From positions 2,328,501 to 2,392,500 of the forward strand of contig AP025573.1 of the NCBI GenBank assembly GCA_022845895.1: a DNA stretch of 64,000 bases. Reading direction: 5' to 3'. Source of the stretch: Lachnospiraceae bacterium. GTDB lineage: Bacteria > Bacillota > Clostridia > Lachnospirales > Lachnospiraceae. Positions within the stretch are counted from its first letter, which is position 1; each line of letters opens with the position of its first letter. The notes under the pieces are model-generated. The model was not told the DNA's origin. It ran no database searches and saw only the letters and a list, made by a program, of their open reading frames with translations. The translations under genes and the position numbers were made by a program. This document shows, in pieces, positions 34,312 to 44,634 of the stretch.

Positions 34312-34389
34312 TCAGTGCTTCTCCATGTATGTCGTAAGAGCAGTCTTCTCTGTAAAGTATTTCTTTAAAGCAGAAACTAAATTCTTCAT
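34312..34389 (-). CDS. 25-residue small ORF with a good ribosome-binding site
   Basis: On the minus strand AAGGAAGTGAGATTCG precedes an ATG at 34389, opening a 25-residue frame that begins MKNLVSALKKYFTEKT and ends in MEKH. The N-terminal half could form an amphipathic, basic helix. The stop is followed after about 20 nt by the shared terminator, so promoter-side gap, ribosome-binding site, frame and terminator are all in order. It lies 140 nt downstream of the deacetylase gene. I do not recognise the peptide. Confidence 0.5.
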   Translation of the reverse strand: MKNLVSALKKYFTEKTALTTYMEKH

Positions 34390-34529
34390 CGAATCTCACT
34401 TCCTTTTATATCAATCTCTTATTTTTCTTTCCGTTAAAAGATTAACACTTGTGGGAAGCATTGTAAAGATATATTTTTAACAAACTTTGTATTTTTATGC
34501 AGGTTGTTTTTGTGCATTTTTTAACAATG

Positions 34530-35960
34530 TCAGAAATTCGTATACACTCCGCCATTGTTCAATATGTCCCCCTTCGCCGCTGCAAGTTCGGACACCGTCA
34601 CAAGCTGGTATCCCTCGTCCAAAAGTATGGGAATCAGTTCCAGTGCCGCATCTACGCTCTCCGTATGTATATCATGCATAAGGATGACATCCCCGTCTTT
34701 GACGCTCCCCATGACTGCATCGATTGTCTTCTGTGCATCCCTTGTCTTCCAGTCCAGCGTATCGATGTTCCAGAGCATCATCGGCATGCCGGCCACTGTC
34801 TTCATCGTACTGCTTATGGCACCATAAGGAGGGCGCAGCAGGCTGGCTTCCTGCCCTGTGGCCTTCCGTATGTTCTCATTGGTCTTGCTTATCTCGCTCT
34901 GTACGCCCTCCTCGTCCATCTTGGACAGGTCGGCGTGGTCATAGGAGTGATTGCCAAGCTCGCAGCCGAGCTCCTTCATCCGCTTCACCTGATCTGCATA
35001 GGAAGGCACCTTCTGCCCAAGCATGAAGAACGTGGCATGGGCGTTATATTTCTGGAGCGCGTCCAGAAGCTCTTTCGTCCGGGGACCCGGACCGTCGTCA
35101 AAGGTGAGCGCGACCATCGGCTTGTCCGGGTCGATGCTGCTTTCTTTTTTAGACAGCAGCCTGCCGTCTTTATCAAACACGCATAGTGTCAGGCCTAGAT
35201 ATTTTTCCCCCGTTACCATCTTCGCTTCATTGTCAAAGTAATACGTCGCACCGTCTAGTTCCTGCCAGCCTGCGGCTGCGGCACCTTTCTCTGTAAAATA
35301 GTAACGGCTCTGTTCAATATCCTGCCAGCCTGTCTTCATGACACCTTCTGCATCAAAATAATATATTGCACCATCAATATGACTGAGTCCTGTCGCTTTA
35401 TTGCCATCCTCGTCGAAATAATAGGTATTCCCTTTTGATACTACGAAGTCATCTATCACATAGCTTCCATCATAACGCCGGAATCTGGAGCCTTCCCATT
35501 CCCCTACCGGATTCTTTACACGGATAAGCCCGTCTTCCACTTTGATTGAGACAAGGCCGACCCATGCGTTCTCCAGCGCTTTTTTAATCTTCTCGTCCAG
35601 TATTACCTGCACCGGATAATCGCCCTCTGCCGAAGCGTCCGCCTCACATTTAAGCGTATAGCCTTTTTTGCCGTTCAAGTCATCCAGCAGGTCTCTGACC
35701 GTATAGCCGGATTCTCTGTCCAGCACCGCCCGGTCATTGCCCTCCCCATATATCCGCACTTTGACCTGTGGGAGCTCTTCTCCCTGCAGTATCTCGCCGG
35801 ACGTGGCCATGATGACTATCTGTTCTTTCTGCTCCGCCGCTGCCGCTGTCTTAAACAGAAGGAACGGCATAAGGCAGATGACAAAAAGAGCAGGAATCCT
35901 GATATAGATTCCGGCTCTTCCTTTATTTCTTCTATGTCTTCTGTGTACCCTTCTTTTCAT
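34530..35960 (-). CDS. Polysaccharide deacetylase with N-terminal wall-binding repeats
   Basis: 476 residues. A basic N-terminus and hydrophobic segment (RIPALFVICLMPFLLF) form a signal or anchor. Residues about 150-270 have glucan/choline-binding-type repeats (YYFDEDGNKATG, YYFDAEGVMKTGW, YYFTEKGAAAAGW). The NodB catalytic domain follows with TFDDGPG (near 290), HSYDH (metal His pair) and RPPYG, then DTLDW and LMHD. It would deacetylate peptidoglycan or another surface glycan. GGGGAG lies 8 nt before the ATG. A hairpin-like repeat lies inside codons 13-26. Confidence 0.92.
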   Translation of the reverse strand: MKRRVHRRHRRNKGRAGIYIRIPALFVICLMPFLLFKTAAAAEQKEQIVIMATSGEILQGEELPQVKVRIYGEGNDRAVLDRESGYTVRDLLDDLNGKKGYTLKCEADASAEGDYPVQVILDEKIKKALENAWVGLVSIKVEDGLIRVKNPVGEWEGSRFRRYDGSYVIDDFVVSKGNTYYFDEDGNKATGLSHIDGAIYYFDAEGVMKTGWQDIEQSRYYFTEKGAAAAGWQELDGATYYFDNEAKMVTGEKYLGLTLCVFDKDGRLLSKKESSIDPDKPMVALTFDDGPGPRTKELLDALQKYNAHATFFMLGQKVPSYADQVKRMKELGCELGNHSYDHADLSKMDEEGVQSEISKTNENIRKATGQEASLLRPPYGAISSTMKTVAGMPMMLWNIDTLDWKTRDAQKTIDAVMGSVKDGDVILMHDIHTESVDAALELIPILLDEGYQLVTVSELAAAKGDILNNGGVYTNF

Positions 35961-36028
35961 TCGTATTTCTCCCCTGTAATGACCAGCCTGCTCCCCCGTC
36001 TAGTCCCAATATACAACATTTTGGACTG

Positions 36029-37192
36029 TTATTCAATGATTCTTACTCTTCTCACCCCTTTTATTTTCATCAGTTCATCCGTCACGCCGGCCGGCACTTC
36101 TGAATCGATATCAATCATCGTATAAGCGAATTCGCCTTTGCTTTTATTGGCCAGATCTGCGATATTAAGATTTTCTTCCGCCAGCACTTTAGTGAACTGG
36201 CCAAGCATGTTCGGAATGTTGTGGTGAAGCAGCACGATTCTGGTATTTGCACCTTTGTATCCCATGTCGCAGTCCGGGAAATTGACGGCATTCGTTATGT
36301 TGCCGTGTTCGATATAATTCCGAATCTGCTTCACAGCCATCTTTGCACAGTTATCTTCCGATTCTTCCGTGGAGGCTCCGAGATGCGGTATGACGATTGC
36401 TCCCTTCACCCCTGCCATAGCAGGTGTCGGAAAGTCTGTCACATAGTGCTTCACATGGCCTGACAGCAGGGCATCGATCATAGCTTCTTCATCTACGAGC
36501 ACATCCCTTGCAAAGTTCAGGACGACAATCCCTTTCTTCATGAGGTTGAGCGCGTCGGCATCGATCATCCCTTTGGTACTGTCGAGGGCAGGTACATGAA
36601 TCGTGATATAGTCGCAGTCCTTGTATATCTCATCCACGGTCTTTGCATGACGGATGCTTCTGGAAAGCCTCCACGCCGAGTCCACGGACACGTATGGGTC
36701 ATACCCGTATACTTCCATTCCGAGATGTGTGGCGACATTTGCCACGAGCACGCCGACGGCTCCAAGGCCGATGACACCAAGCTTCTTGCCGTCCAGTTCA
36801 CAGCCGGCGAAGGCTTTCTTGGCCTTCTCGGCGTCTTTGGCTATATTGCCGTCCTCCTCATTTTCCTGCACCCAGTTGATTCCGCCGATGATATCCCTGG
36901 ATGCAAGGAGCATGCCTGCAATCACAAGCTCTTTTACGCCGTTGGCATTAGCTCCTGGCGTGTTGAATACTACGACGCCGTTCTCAGAGCAGCGCTCAAG
37001 CGGTATATTGTTCACGCCGGCCCCGGCCCTTCCGATTGCCTTGAGGTCAGGGCCGAGCTCCATCTCATGCATGGATGTGCTTCTGACGAGTACCGCATCT
37101 GCAGCTTTTGCATCACTTACCGGGACGTAGTCTTCTGTAAATTGTTCCAACCCTACGCCGGAGATTGGATTTAAGCAATGATATTTATACAT
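36029..37192 (-). CDS. serA: D-3-phosphoglycerate dehydrogenase
   Basis: 387 residues, the short form with one C-terminal ACT domain. It starts serine synthesis by oxidising 3-phosphoglycerate. The NAD fold is GVIGLGAVGVLVANVA (near 139), the catalytic Arg region is LNFARDVLVDEEAM, and the catalytic His is in PHLGASTEESEDN. The ACT domain covers about 315-387 and may bind serine. GAGGAG precedes the ATG. It directly follows serC (2-nt gap) as the last gene of the leuB-ilvD-ilvB-serC-serA group. Confidence 0.95.
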   Translation of the reverse strand: MYKYHCLNPISGVGLEQFTEDYVPVSDAKAADAVLVRSTSMHEMELGPDLKAIGRAGAGVNNIPLERCSENGVVVFNTPGANANGVKELVIAGMLLASRDIIGGINWVQENEEDGNIAKDAEKAKKAFAGCELDGKKLGVIGLGAVGVLVANVATHLGMEVYGYDPYVSVDSAWRLSRSIRHAKTVDEIYKDCDYITIHVPALDSTKGMIDADALNLMKKGIVVLNFARDVLVDEEAMIDALLSGHVKHYVTDFPTPAMAGVKGAIVIPHLGASTEESEDNCAKMAVKQIRNYIEHGNITNAVNFPDCDMGYKGANTRIVLLHHNIPNMLGQFTKVLAEENLNIADLANKSKGEFAYTMIDIDSEVPAGVTDELMKIKGVRRVRIIE

Positions 37193-37194
37193 GA

Positions 37195-38277
37195 TTACAA
37201 ATTCTCCTCTTCAAACTTTTTCATAAACGCAACAAGAGCTTCCACGCCTTCTTCTGGCATGGCATTGTAGATGCTGGCCCGCATGCCGCCCACGCTCCGG
37301 TGTCCTTTCAGGTTCTCAAATCCGGCCTCCTTGGCCTCTTTCACGAATTTGGCGTCCAGTTCTGAGCTGCCTGTTATAAACGGGACATTCATCAGAGACC
37401 TGTCTTTTGCTTCTACCGTTCCGCTGAACATCCTGCTGGCATCCAGATAATCGTACAGTATCTTCGCCTTCTTCTCATTACGCTCCTTCATGGCGGCAAG
37501 TCCTCCCTGCCGCTTCAGCCAGCAAAACACCTTGCCGCATATGTATATGCCATAAGCCGGGGGCGTATTGTAGAGGGAACCTGCATCCGCATGCGTCTTA
37601 TACCGGAGCATGGTCGGCGTTCCCGGAAGTACGTCGTCTGTTATGAGATCTTCTCTCATAATGACGATGACAACTCCGGCCGGTCCCACGTTCTTCTGTA
37701 CGCCGCCATATATGACACCGTACTTCGCCACATCCACGGGTTCAGACAGAAAGCAGGATGACACGTCAGCCACGAGCGTCTTTCCCTTCGTATCCGGGAG
37801 CTGTTTGAATTTCGTTCCGTATATCGTATTGTTCTCACAGATATATACATAGTCTGCGTCATCTGACACAGGCAGGTCTGTACAGTCCGGAATATAAGAA
37901 AATGTCTTATCCTCGGAAGAAGCGATTTTATTGGCTTTTCCATATTTCACCGCTTCAGCATAAGCCTTTTTTGACCACTGTCCTGTGACGATATAGTCCG
38001 CGACCCGGTTCTTCATCAGGTTCATCGGAATCATCGCAAACTGCTGGGACGCTCCCCCTTGCAGGAACAATACTTTATAATTGTCAGGAATGTCCATCAG
38101 CTCTCTAAGATCTGCCTCTGCCGAGTCTATAATCTCCTGGAACGCTTTCGAACGGTGGCTCATTTCCATTACGGACATGCCGGTCCCGTTATAGTCAAGC
38201 ATCTCTGCCGCTGCTTCCGTTAACACTTCCTCCGGCAATACTGCCGGGCCTGCTGAAAAATTATACACTCTGCTCAC
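37195..38277 (-). CDS. serC: Phosphoserine aminotransferase
   Basis: 360 residues. It converts 3-phosphohydroxypyruvate to phosphoserine using glutamate and PLP. YNFSAGPAVLPEEVL at the N-terminus is the family start, the PLP lysine is in YGGVQKNVGPAGV, and RASIYNAMPEEGVEALVAFM ends the protein. The start is a GTG at 38277 because GGAGGG lies 7 nt upstream; the in-frame GTG at 38292 would overlap that site. The order serC-serA gives the second and first enzymes of the same pathway. Confidence 0.95.
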   Translation of the reverse strand: MSRVYNFSAGPAVLPEEVLTEAAAEMLDYNGTGMSVMEMSHRSKAFQEIIDSAEADLRELMDIPDNYKVLFLQGGASQQFAMIPMNLMKNRVADYIVTGQWSKKAYAEAVKYGKANKIASSEDKTFSYIPDCTDLPVSDDADYVYICENNTIYGTKFKQLPDTKGKTLVADVSSCFLSEPVDVAKYGVIYGGVQKNVGPAGVVIVIMREDLITDDVLPGTPTMLRYKTHADAGSLYNTPPAYGIYICGKVFCWLKRQGGLAAMKERNEKKAKILYDYLDASRMFSGTVEAKDRSLMNVPFITGSSELDAKFVKEAKEAGFENLKGHRSVGGMRASIYNAMPEEGVEALVAFMKKFEEENL

Positions 38278-38310
38278 AATACATCCCTCCACTTTCTTAT
38301 TCCGTAATAA

Positions 38311-39993
38311 TTATCTGCTTCTTTCTTCCAGGTCTTTTTCATCAAAAGCTTCGCTGATTGCCGCGCCGGGCGCCACCATCGGCCACACCTTTTCATCAGA
38401 ATCTATCTGGCAGTCGATGACGACCGGCCTTCCAAGCGTAAGTGCAGCTGCGAATGCCTCTTTGAACGCTTCCCTCGTCTCAGCGCGGACTCCGGCAGCG
38501 CCGAGCGCCTCCGCCAGCTTAACGAAATCCACATTGTCATTCAGCACCGTAGCCGAATAGCGTTCTCCGTAGAACAGGTTCTGCCATTGTCTCACCATGC
38601 CGAGCACATGGTTGTTGACTACGACCTGGATAATCGGGATATTATAACGCGCTGCGGTCGCAATCTCATTCATGTTCATGCGGAAGCAGCCATCCCCTGC
38701 TATATTGACGACGGTCTTATCTGGCATGCCGATCTTCGCGCCGAGAGACGCCCCGAGGCCGTAGCCCATCGTTCCGAGGCCGCCTGATGTGAGAAAGGTT
38801 CTTGGTTTCGTAAACTTGTAGAATTGGGCGGCCCACATCTGATGCTGCCCTACTTCCGTTACGATGACAGCATCTCCTTTCGTCTGGCGGTATATCTCTT
38901 CGACCACGAAGGGGCCGGTCAGCTTATCCTCATGGTAATTGAGCGGGTACTGTTCCTTATAGGCCATGATCTTCTCTATCCACTCCGTGTGGCTGTGATT
39001 CTCGAGCCTGTCGTTCATAATGCCGAGAGCTACTTTAATATCACCAACCACACCATCGGTAATGAGTACGTTTTTATTCATTTCAGCGGCATCCACATCA
39101 AACTGCAGGATTCTGGCATTTCTGGCAAATTTCTTTGCATTTCCTGTCACCCGGTCGCTGAACCTTGCGCCTATCACAATCAGAAGGTCACATTCGCTTA
39201 CCCCGTAATTGGCGGTCTTCGTCCCATGCATGCCAAGCATCCCTGTGTACAGCGGGTCTGTCCCCGGGAAGGCGCCTTTTCCCATGAGGGAATCTGTGAC
39301 AGGGGCATCCACCTTTTTCACAAATTCATAGAGCTCCTTGCTCGCGTCTGCAAGCACCGCTCCTCCGCCAACAAATATGTATGGTTTCTTAGATTTTGAG
39401 ATAATCTTAAGTGCGCTCTCAATCTCTTCTTCACAGATGGCCTGCGAAGCTGTCACGGGAGCAATCTCCTGTTTCTTATATTCTGCCTTGTTGGCTGTCA
39501 CATCCTTGGGGATGTCGACCAGTACCGGGCCGGGCCGGCCTTTTTGTGCTATCACAAATGCCTTCCTGATTGTGTCGGCCAGGTCTTTTACATCTTTGAC
39601 GATATAATTATGCTTCGTTATCGGCATCGTGATGCCCGTGATGTCTATCTCCTGGAAGCTGTCTTTCCCAAGCAGAGAGACACCGACATTACACGTAATT
39701 GCCACCATCGGGATGGAATCCATGCAGGCCGTCGCAATCCCTGTCACCAGGTTTGTAGCACCCGGTCCGCTCGTCGCAAAGCACACGCCGACCTTACCGG
39801 TTGCCCTCGCATATCCGTCGGCCGCGTGCGCAGCCCCCTGTTCATGTGATGTCAGGATATGTGTTATCTCATCACTGTGCTTATATAATTCGTCGTATAC
39901 ATTCAGTATCGAGCCTCCGGGATAGCCGAATACGGTATCTACCCCCTGCTCCTTCAGACACTCTATGACGATTTCTGCTCCTGTCAATTGCAT
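38311..39993 (-). CDS. ilvB: Acetolactate synthase large subunit
   Basis: 560 residues. A ThDP- and FAD-dependent enzyme for valine, leucine and isoleucine. The catalytic Glu is in HEQGAAHAADGYARATG (near 50), the FAD region is central, and the ThDP motif is GDGCFRMNMNEIATAARYN (near 430). TAGGAG precedes the ATG. No small regulatory subunit (ilvN) is next to it; serC follows instead, so the partner subunit, if any, is elsewhere. Confidence 0.95.
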   Translation of the reverse strand: MQLTGAEIVIECLKEQGVDTVFGYPGGSILNVYDELYKHSDEITHILTSHEQGAAHAADGYARATGKVGVCFATSGPGATNLVTGIATACMDSIPMVAITCNVGVSLLGKDSFQEIDITGITMPITKHNYIVKDVKDLADTIRKAFVIAQKGRPGPVLVDIPKDVTANKAEYKKQEIAPVTASQAICEEEIESALKIISKSKKPYIFVGGGAVLADASKELYEFVKKVDAPVTDSLMGKGAFPGTDPLYTGMLGMHGTKTANYGVSECDLLIVIGARFSDRVTGNAKKFARNARILQFDVDAAEMNKNVLITDGVVGDIKVALGIMNDRLENHSHTEWIEKIMAYKEQYPLNYHEDKLTGPFVVEEIYRQTKGDAVIVTEVGQHQMWAAQFYKFTKPRTFLTSGGLGTMGYGLGASLGAKIGMPDKTVVNIAGDGCFRMNMNEIATAARYNIPIIQVVVNNHVLGMVRQWQNLFYGERYSATVLNDNVDFVKLAEALGAAGVRAETREAFKEAFAAALTLGRPVVIDCQIDSDEKVWPMVAPGAAISEAFDEKDLEERSR

Positions 39994-40010
39994 ACCTTCG
40001 TATCTCCTAT

Positions 40011-41684
40011 CTATTTATTCTTCGGCACTTCCAGGATGGCTCCCCTGTTGCCCGACGTAACCATAGACGCATATCTTGCCAGATATCCTGTCGTAATGCG
40101 TGGCTGTCTCGGCTCCCATGCCTTCTTTCTCTTCTCCATCTCTTCCTCCGTCACATCCAGTTCGAGTTTCAGCCCCGGTATATCAATCTTGATGATGTCT
40201 CCCTCTTCAATAAGAGCGACCGGTCCGCCTACAGCGGCTTCCGGAGACACGTGGCCGATGGATGCTCCCCTGGAAGCTCCGCTGAACCGTCCGTCCGTGA
40301 TGAGGGCGACGGAGGAGCCGAGGCCCATGCCGGCTATCGCGGAGGTCGGGTTGAGCATCTCCGGCATACCCGGTCCGCCCTTTGGCCCTACATAACGGAT
40401 AACAACCACATCTCCGGCTGCGATTCTGCCTCCTTTGATGGCGTCAATGGCGTCTTCCTCGCAGTCGAATACTCTGGCAGGTCCTTCGTGCACAAGCATC
40501 TCTTCTGCAACTGCGGAACGCTTCACGACGCTGCCGTCCGGTGCGAGATTTCCTTTCAGTACCGCGATTCCCCCTGTAGTACTATATGGATTGTCGATTG
40601 TTCTTATGACCTCAGGGTCTTTGTTGATTGCCCCTGCTATATTCTCGCCGACGGTCTTTCCAGTCACCGTCAGGCAGTCCGTGTGCAGAAGCCCTTTCTT
40701 GTTCAGCTCTGCCATGACGGCATACACGCCGCCCGCTTCATTTAGATCTTCCATATAGGTAGGTCCTGCCGGTGCCAGATGACACAGGTTCGGCGTCTTC
40801 TCGCTGATTCCGTTTGCAAAGTCTATCTCAAAGTCCATCCCGATCTCATGGGCAATCGCCGGGAGATGGAGCATGCTGTTGGTCGAGCAGCCGAGTGCCA
40901 TGTCAACCGTCAATGCATTCAATATGGCATCTTCGGTCATGATGTCTCTTGGACGGATATCCTGTTTCCACAGTTCCATCACCTGCATGCCTGCATGCTT
41001 CGCCAGGCGGATCCGCTCTGAATACACCGCCGGAATCGTACCGTTGCCGGACAGTCCCATGCCGAGCACCTCCGTCAGGCAGTTCATGCTGTTGGCGGTA
41101 TACATGCCGGAGCATGACCCGCACGTCGGACATACCTTTTTCTCGAACTCACATACATCTTCTTCCGTCATCGTTCCCGCCGTATAAGAGCCGACTGCCT
41201 CGAACATGCTGGAAAGGCTCCGCTTCTTACCCTTCACATGTCCTGCAAGCATGGGGCCTCCGCTGACGAATATGGTCGGCACGTTGATTCTTGCAGCCGC
41301 CATCAGAAGTCCGGGCACGTTCTTATCACAGTTTGGCACCATGACAAGCGCGTCAAACTGGTGCGCCAGTGCCATAGCTTCCGTAGAATCGGCTATCAAG
41401 TCTCTTGTCACAAGAGAATATTTCATTCCGATATGTCCCATGGCGATTCCGTCACATACCGCGATGGCCGGGAACACGATTGGTGTCCCTCCCGCCATGG
41501 CAACCCCCATCTTAACGGCTTCAACAATCTTATCCAGGTTCATATGACCCGGAACAATCTCATTATGTGAGCTCACGATACCGACAAGCGGCCGTTCCAG
41601 CTCCTCCTTCGTATATCCGAGCGCATTGAATAAAGACCTGTGGGGTGCCTGCTGCATCCCCTTCGTTACTGTATCACTTCTCAT
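40011..41684 (-). CDS. ilvD: Dihydroxy-acid dehydratase
   Basis: 557 residues. It dehydrates dihydroxy acids to the keto acids of the branched-chain pathway. Cluster cysteines are in NCDKNVPG and in [26 protein letters not shown] at the N-terminus and [20 protein letters not shown] near the C-terminus are typical. AGGGATAAT precedes the ATG. It is between leuB and ilvB on the same strand. Confidence 0.96.
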   Translation of the reverse strand: MRSDTVTKGMQQAPHRSLFNALGYTKEELERPLVGIVSSHNEIVPGHMNLDKIVEAVKMGVAMAGGTPIVFPAIAVCDGIAMGHIGMKYSLVTRDLIADSTEAMALAHQFDALVMVPNCDKNVPGLLMAAARINVPTIFVSGGPMLAGHVKGKKRSLSSMFEAVGSYTAGTMTEEDVCEFEKKVCPTCGSCSGMYTANSMNCLTEVLGMGLSGNGTIPAVYSERIRLAKHAGMQVMELWKQDIRPRDIMTEDAILNALTVDMALGCSTNSMLHLPAIAHEIGMDFEIDFANGISEKTPNLCHLAPAGPTYMEDLNEAGGVYAVMAELNKKGLLHTDCLTVTGKTVGENIAGAINKDPEVIRTIDNPYSTTGGIAVLKGNLAPDGSVVKRSAVAEEMLVHEGPARVFDCEEDAIDAIKGGRIAAGDVVVIRYVGPKGGPGMPEMLNPTSAIAGMGLGSSVALITDGRFSGASRGASIGHVSPEAAVGGPVALIEEGDIIKIDIPGLKLELDVTEEEMEKRKKAWEPRQPRITTGYLARYASMVTSGNRGAILEVPKNK

Positions 41685-41710
41685 ATTATCCCTCCTGGCT
41701 GACTAATTCA

Positions 41711-41741
41711 GGACGTAATCTTTTTGAAAAGGGTTACGTCC
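41711..41741 (-). promoter_or_regulatory. Hairpin between leuB and ilvD
   Basis: GGACGTAA and TTACGTCC form a perfect 8-bp stem around a 15-nt A/T-rich loop in the leuB-ilvD gap. No T run follows, so it is more likely a processing or stability hairpin than a full terminator. Confidence 0.4.
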
Positions 41742-41763
41742 CAAATTTAACTTTATGGTGTAC

Positions 41764-42846
41764 CTAAATGGATTCTGCTATCAGGTTTCCCATTTCTTCT
41801 GTTCCTATCTGTGTCTTTCCTTCTGACATGATGTCGATGGTGCGGAAGCCTTTTTCCAAGACTTTTGCAACTGCTGCCTCTACCGCGTCGGCTTCCTTGT
41901 CAAGATCGAAGCTATATCTGAGCATCATGGCCATGGATAGTATTGTCGCTATCGGATTGGCAATTCCTTTTCCTGCTATATCTGGCGCTGAGCCGCCGCT
42001 TGGCTCGTACAGTCCGAACTTTGTCTCGTTCAGGCTTGCGCTTGCAAGCATGCCGATAGAGCCGGTCACCATGCTTGCCTCGTCGGAGAGGATATCTCCG
42101 AACATATTTTCTGTCAGGATGACGTCAAACTGCTTCGGATCTTTTACAAGCTGCATGGCACAGTTATCTACCAGCATATGCTCCAGCGTCACTTCCGGAT
42201 AGTCTTCCGCTACCTCTTCCACGACATTCCGCCACAACCTGGACGTATCGAGCACATTGGCCTTGTCTACGCTCGTCACTTTCTTCCTTCTCTTGGCGGC
42301 AATATCAAAACCGCGCTTTGCAATCCGTCTGATTTCATTCTCATTGTATGTAAGCGAGTCACGTGCCGTAAGAACGCCGTCTATCTCCCCGGTACTCCGT
42401 TCCCCGAAGTACAGCCCGCCGGTCAGCTCCCGCATGATGACCATGTCAAAGCCACCTTCCGTAATCTCTTTCTTCAGCGGACATGCTCCTTTCAATTCGT
42501 CATACAGCACCGCCGGCCTTAAGTTGGCAAACAGGTTCAGCTCCTTGCGTATCTTAAGCAGCCCGGCCTCCGGCCGTTTGGACGGCTCAAGCCGGTACCA
42601 CGGAGATGTCCCGGCATCACCTCCGATGGATCCCATGAGCACGGCATCACATGCCTTTGCCGCCGCTACCGTCTCATCCGTAAGTGGAATGCCATGTACA
42701 TCGATAGATGCGCCTCCCATTAGCAGCTGTGTATATTTACACGTATGTCCGTATACTTCCGCAACCTTATCCAGCACTTTCATGGCTTCGGCTACAATCT
42801 CCGGACCGATTCCGTCTCCTTTTATCACCCCGATGTTCAGGTTCAT
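41764..42846 (-). CDS. leuB: 3-isopropylmalate dehydrogenase
   Basis: 360 residues. An NAD-dependent leucine-pathway enzyme. The N-terminus has [13 protein letters not shown], the substrate-binding Arg region is [13 protein letters not shown], the metal-binding motif is [15 protein letters not shown], and [18 protein letters not shown] is intact. AGGAAGGATGAG precedes the ATG. It leads the leuB-ilvD-ilvB-serC-serA group; leuA, leuC and leuD are not in the window. Confidence 0.96.
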   Translation of the reverse strand: MNLNIGVIKGDGIGPEIVAEAMKVLDKVAEVYGHTCKYTQLLMGGASIDVHGIPLTDETVAAAKACDAVLMGSIGGDAGTSPWYRLEPSKRPEAGLLKIRKELNLFANLRPAVLYDELKGACPLKKEITEGGFDMVIMRELTGGLYFGERSTGEIDGVLTARDSLTYNENEIRRIAKRGFDIAAKRRKKVTSVDKANVLDTSRLWRNVVEEVAEDYPEVTLEHMLVDNCAMQLVKDPKQFDVILTENMFGDILSDEASMVTGSIGMLASASLNETKFGLYEPSGGSAPDIAGKGIANPIATILSMAMMLRYSFDLDKEADAVEAAVAKVLEKGFRTIDIMSEGKTQIGTEEMGNLIAESI

Positions 42847-42897
42847 ATGCTCTCATCCTTCCTGTATAAAAATTCAGTAAAAAAATCTATAGAATTA

Positions 42898-42926
42898 ATC
42901 ATATCCTATTTTAATGTTTGTTTCAA
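42898..42926 (-). promoter_or_regulatory. Promoter of the leuB-ilvD-ilvB-serC-serA group
   Basis: Minus strand TTGAAA (42926-42921), 17-bp spacer, TATGAT (42903-42898). The remaining leader to the leuB ATG is about 45 nt, too short for a T-box or leader-peptide attenuator. Confidence 0.6.
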
Positions 42927-42943
42927 GACTTTAATTCGCTAAA

Positions 42944-44134
42944 TTACTCAAAGTAGCTTAGCAGTGAATGTCCTATCGTACCTTCCGGCATCTCCACATG
43001 GAAATTCTCCGCTATCGTCGCTCCTATCACGGCAAATGTATCCTGTTCCCCAAGGCTGCCTGATCCGTCCAGAGATTGGGAGTACACGAGCAGTGGTACC
43101 TTTTCCCTCGTGTGGTCTGTCCCCTTGAAGGTTGGGTCATTTCCATGGTCTGCCGTTATCATCAGCAGGTCATCCTCCCGCAGCAGATCCAGCAGCTGTC
43201 CAAGCTTTTTGTCAAAATGTTCCAGCTCCGCCGCATAGCCTTCCGGGTTCCTCCTATGTCCCCACAGCGCGTCGAAGTCTACCAGATTCACAAAGCAGAG
43301 GCCGTGAAAGTCCCTTTCCGCTGTCTCTGCCGTCTGTTCCATGCCCTGGACAGAGCTTTTGGATTTGACAGCTTCCGTTATCCCTTCTCCGGCAAAGATA
43401 TCTTTGATCTTCCCGATAGAAATCACGTCATATCCCGCCTGCTTAAGAGCATCAAGCACCGTGGGGCCGGAAGGTTTTACAGCGTAGTCATGCCGGTTGC
43501 TCGTACGGACGAACTCGCCTTTCTTCTTCCCTATATACGGCCTTGCGATTACCCGCCCGACTTTCCACTCATCTTTCATCGTCAGCTCCCGTGCAATCTC
43601 ACAGCATCGGTACAGCTCCTCAAGGCCGAACGTCTCCTCGTTTCCGCAGATCTGGAGCACCGAATCCGCAGATGTGTAGACGATCATATGGCCGGTCGCC
43701 ACCTCTTCCTCCCCGAGCTCTTCGAGAATCTCCGTGCCGCTTGCACTTTTATTGCCGATAACCTTATGTCCTGTCCTTTCTTCCAGCTCTTTTATCAGCT
43801 CATCCGGAAAGCCGGTCTCTGTGAACGTCTTAAAAGGCTTCGTCGTATAGATTCCCATCATCTCCCAATGACCGGTCATCGTATCCTTTCCATTGCTCCG
43901 CTCCTTAAGGACCCCGCAGTAACCTGCGAGCTTCTCCTGGGTAGCTTCATGCATGTATGGAAGTATATTCCATATGCCGAGCCTGGCAAGATTAGGCAGT
44001 GAAAGTCCGGGAACCGTTTCTACGATATGCCCGAGCGTATCAGCTCCCTCATCCCCGAACTGCGCCGCATCTTCCATCGCTCCGATACCGAGCGAATCCA
44101 GTACAATGACAAATATCCTGTGAAATCTCTCCAT
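42944..44134 (-). CDS. deoB: Phosphopentomutase
   Basis: 396 residues. It interconverts (deoxy)ribose 1- and 5-phosphates, linking nucleoside phosphorolysis to the pentose pool. An alkaline-phosphatase-superfamily metal enzyme: [12 protein letters not shown] at the N-terminus, [13 protein letters not shown] near 80, and [20 protein letters not shown] near 325. AAAGGGG precedes the ATG. Last gene of the udp-deoC-cdd-deoB operon, 42 nt after cdd. Confidence 0.96.
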   Translation of the reverse strand: MERFHRIFVIVLDSLGIGAMEDAAQFGDEGADTLGHIVETVPGLSLPNLARLGIWNILPYMHEATQEKLAGYCGVLKERSNGKDTMTGHWEMMGIYTTKPFKTFTETGFPDELIKELEERTGHKVIGNKSASGTEILEELGEEEVATGHMIVYTSADSVLQICGNEETFGLEELYRCCEIARELTMKDEWKVGRVIARPYIGKKKGEFVRTSNRHDYAVKPSGPTVLDALKQAGYDVISIGKIKDIFAGEGITEAVKSKSSVQGMEQTAETAERDFHGLCFVNLVDFDALWGHRRNPEGYAAELEHFDKKLGQLLDLLREDDLLMITADHGNDPTFKGTDHTREKVPLLVYSQSLDGSGSLGEQDTFAVIGATIAENFHVEMPEGTIGHSLLSYFE

Positions 44135-44176
44135 ATGGCAGACCCCTTTCTGTTAACATGCTTTTATGATACCCGC

Positions 44177-44605
44177 CTAACCCTCCAGATTGCCCGGGCC
44201 GAATCCCAGAGGGAACAATTCTTCAAGCGTGTGTATCTCATAATGATCCTCATCAGCCGCAAGGATGATATAAAAATCATCCGGCCGGCAGAACTCCATC
44301 ATGACCTGGCGGCACATGCCGCATGGAGGGCATATGCCGTGTCCGCCCTTCTGGTCCTCGTTTACGATGCAGATGGCTGCAAAATCCCGCTCTCCTTCGC
44401 TGACCGCTTTGAATATAGCCGTGCGCTCCGCACAGTTGCCCGGAGAATAAGCGGCGTTTTCAATATTACAGCCGGTATATACTGTACCTCCTGTTGTGAG
44501 AAGCGACGCTGCAACCTTAAAATCAGAATAAGGCGCATAGGAAAAGTCAAGCGCTTCCTTCGCCCGATGTATCATGAGCCGCACCGGTAATTTTTCTTTT
44601 TTCAA
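44177..44605 (-). CDS. cdd: Cytidine deaminase
   Basis: About 142 residues. It deaminates cytidine and deoxycytidine to uridine forms. The zinc site is CAERTAIF (Cys and catalytic Glu) and PCGMCRQVMMEF (two Cys). YAPYSDFKVAA and the NIENAAYSPGN substrate region are normal. No ATG suits the ribosome-binding site; a TTG at 44605 lies 8 nt after GGGAG, whereas a GTG at 44614 is too close. The start is therefore uncertain by a few residues. It is in the nucleoside salvage operon after deoC. Confidence 0.92.
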   Translation of the reverse strand: MKKEKLPVRLMIHRAKEALDFSYAPYSDFKVAASLLTTGGTVYTGCNIENAAYSPGNCAERTAIFKAVSEGERDFAAICIVNEDQKGGHGICPPCGMCRQVMMEFCRPDDFYIILAADEDHYEIHTLEELFPLGFGPGNLEG

Positions 44606-44634
44606 CCCCAACACTCCCTCTTACTATATATCGT

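Noticed and set aside
42847..42943. Possible T-box or leader-peptide attenuator before leuB
   Set aside because: The leader is only about 45 nt after the predicted promoter and has no T-box-like sequence or terminator.
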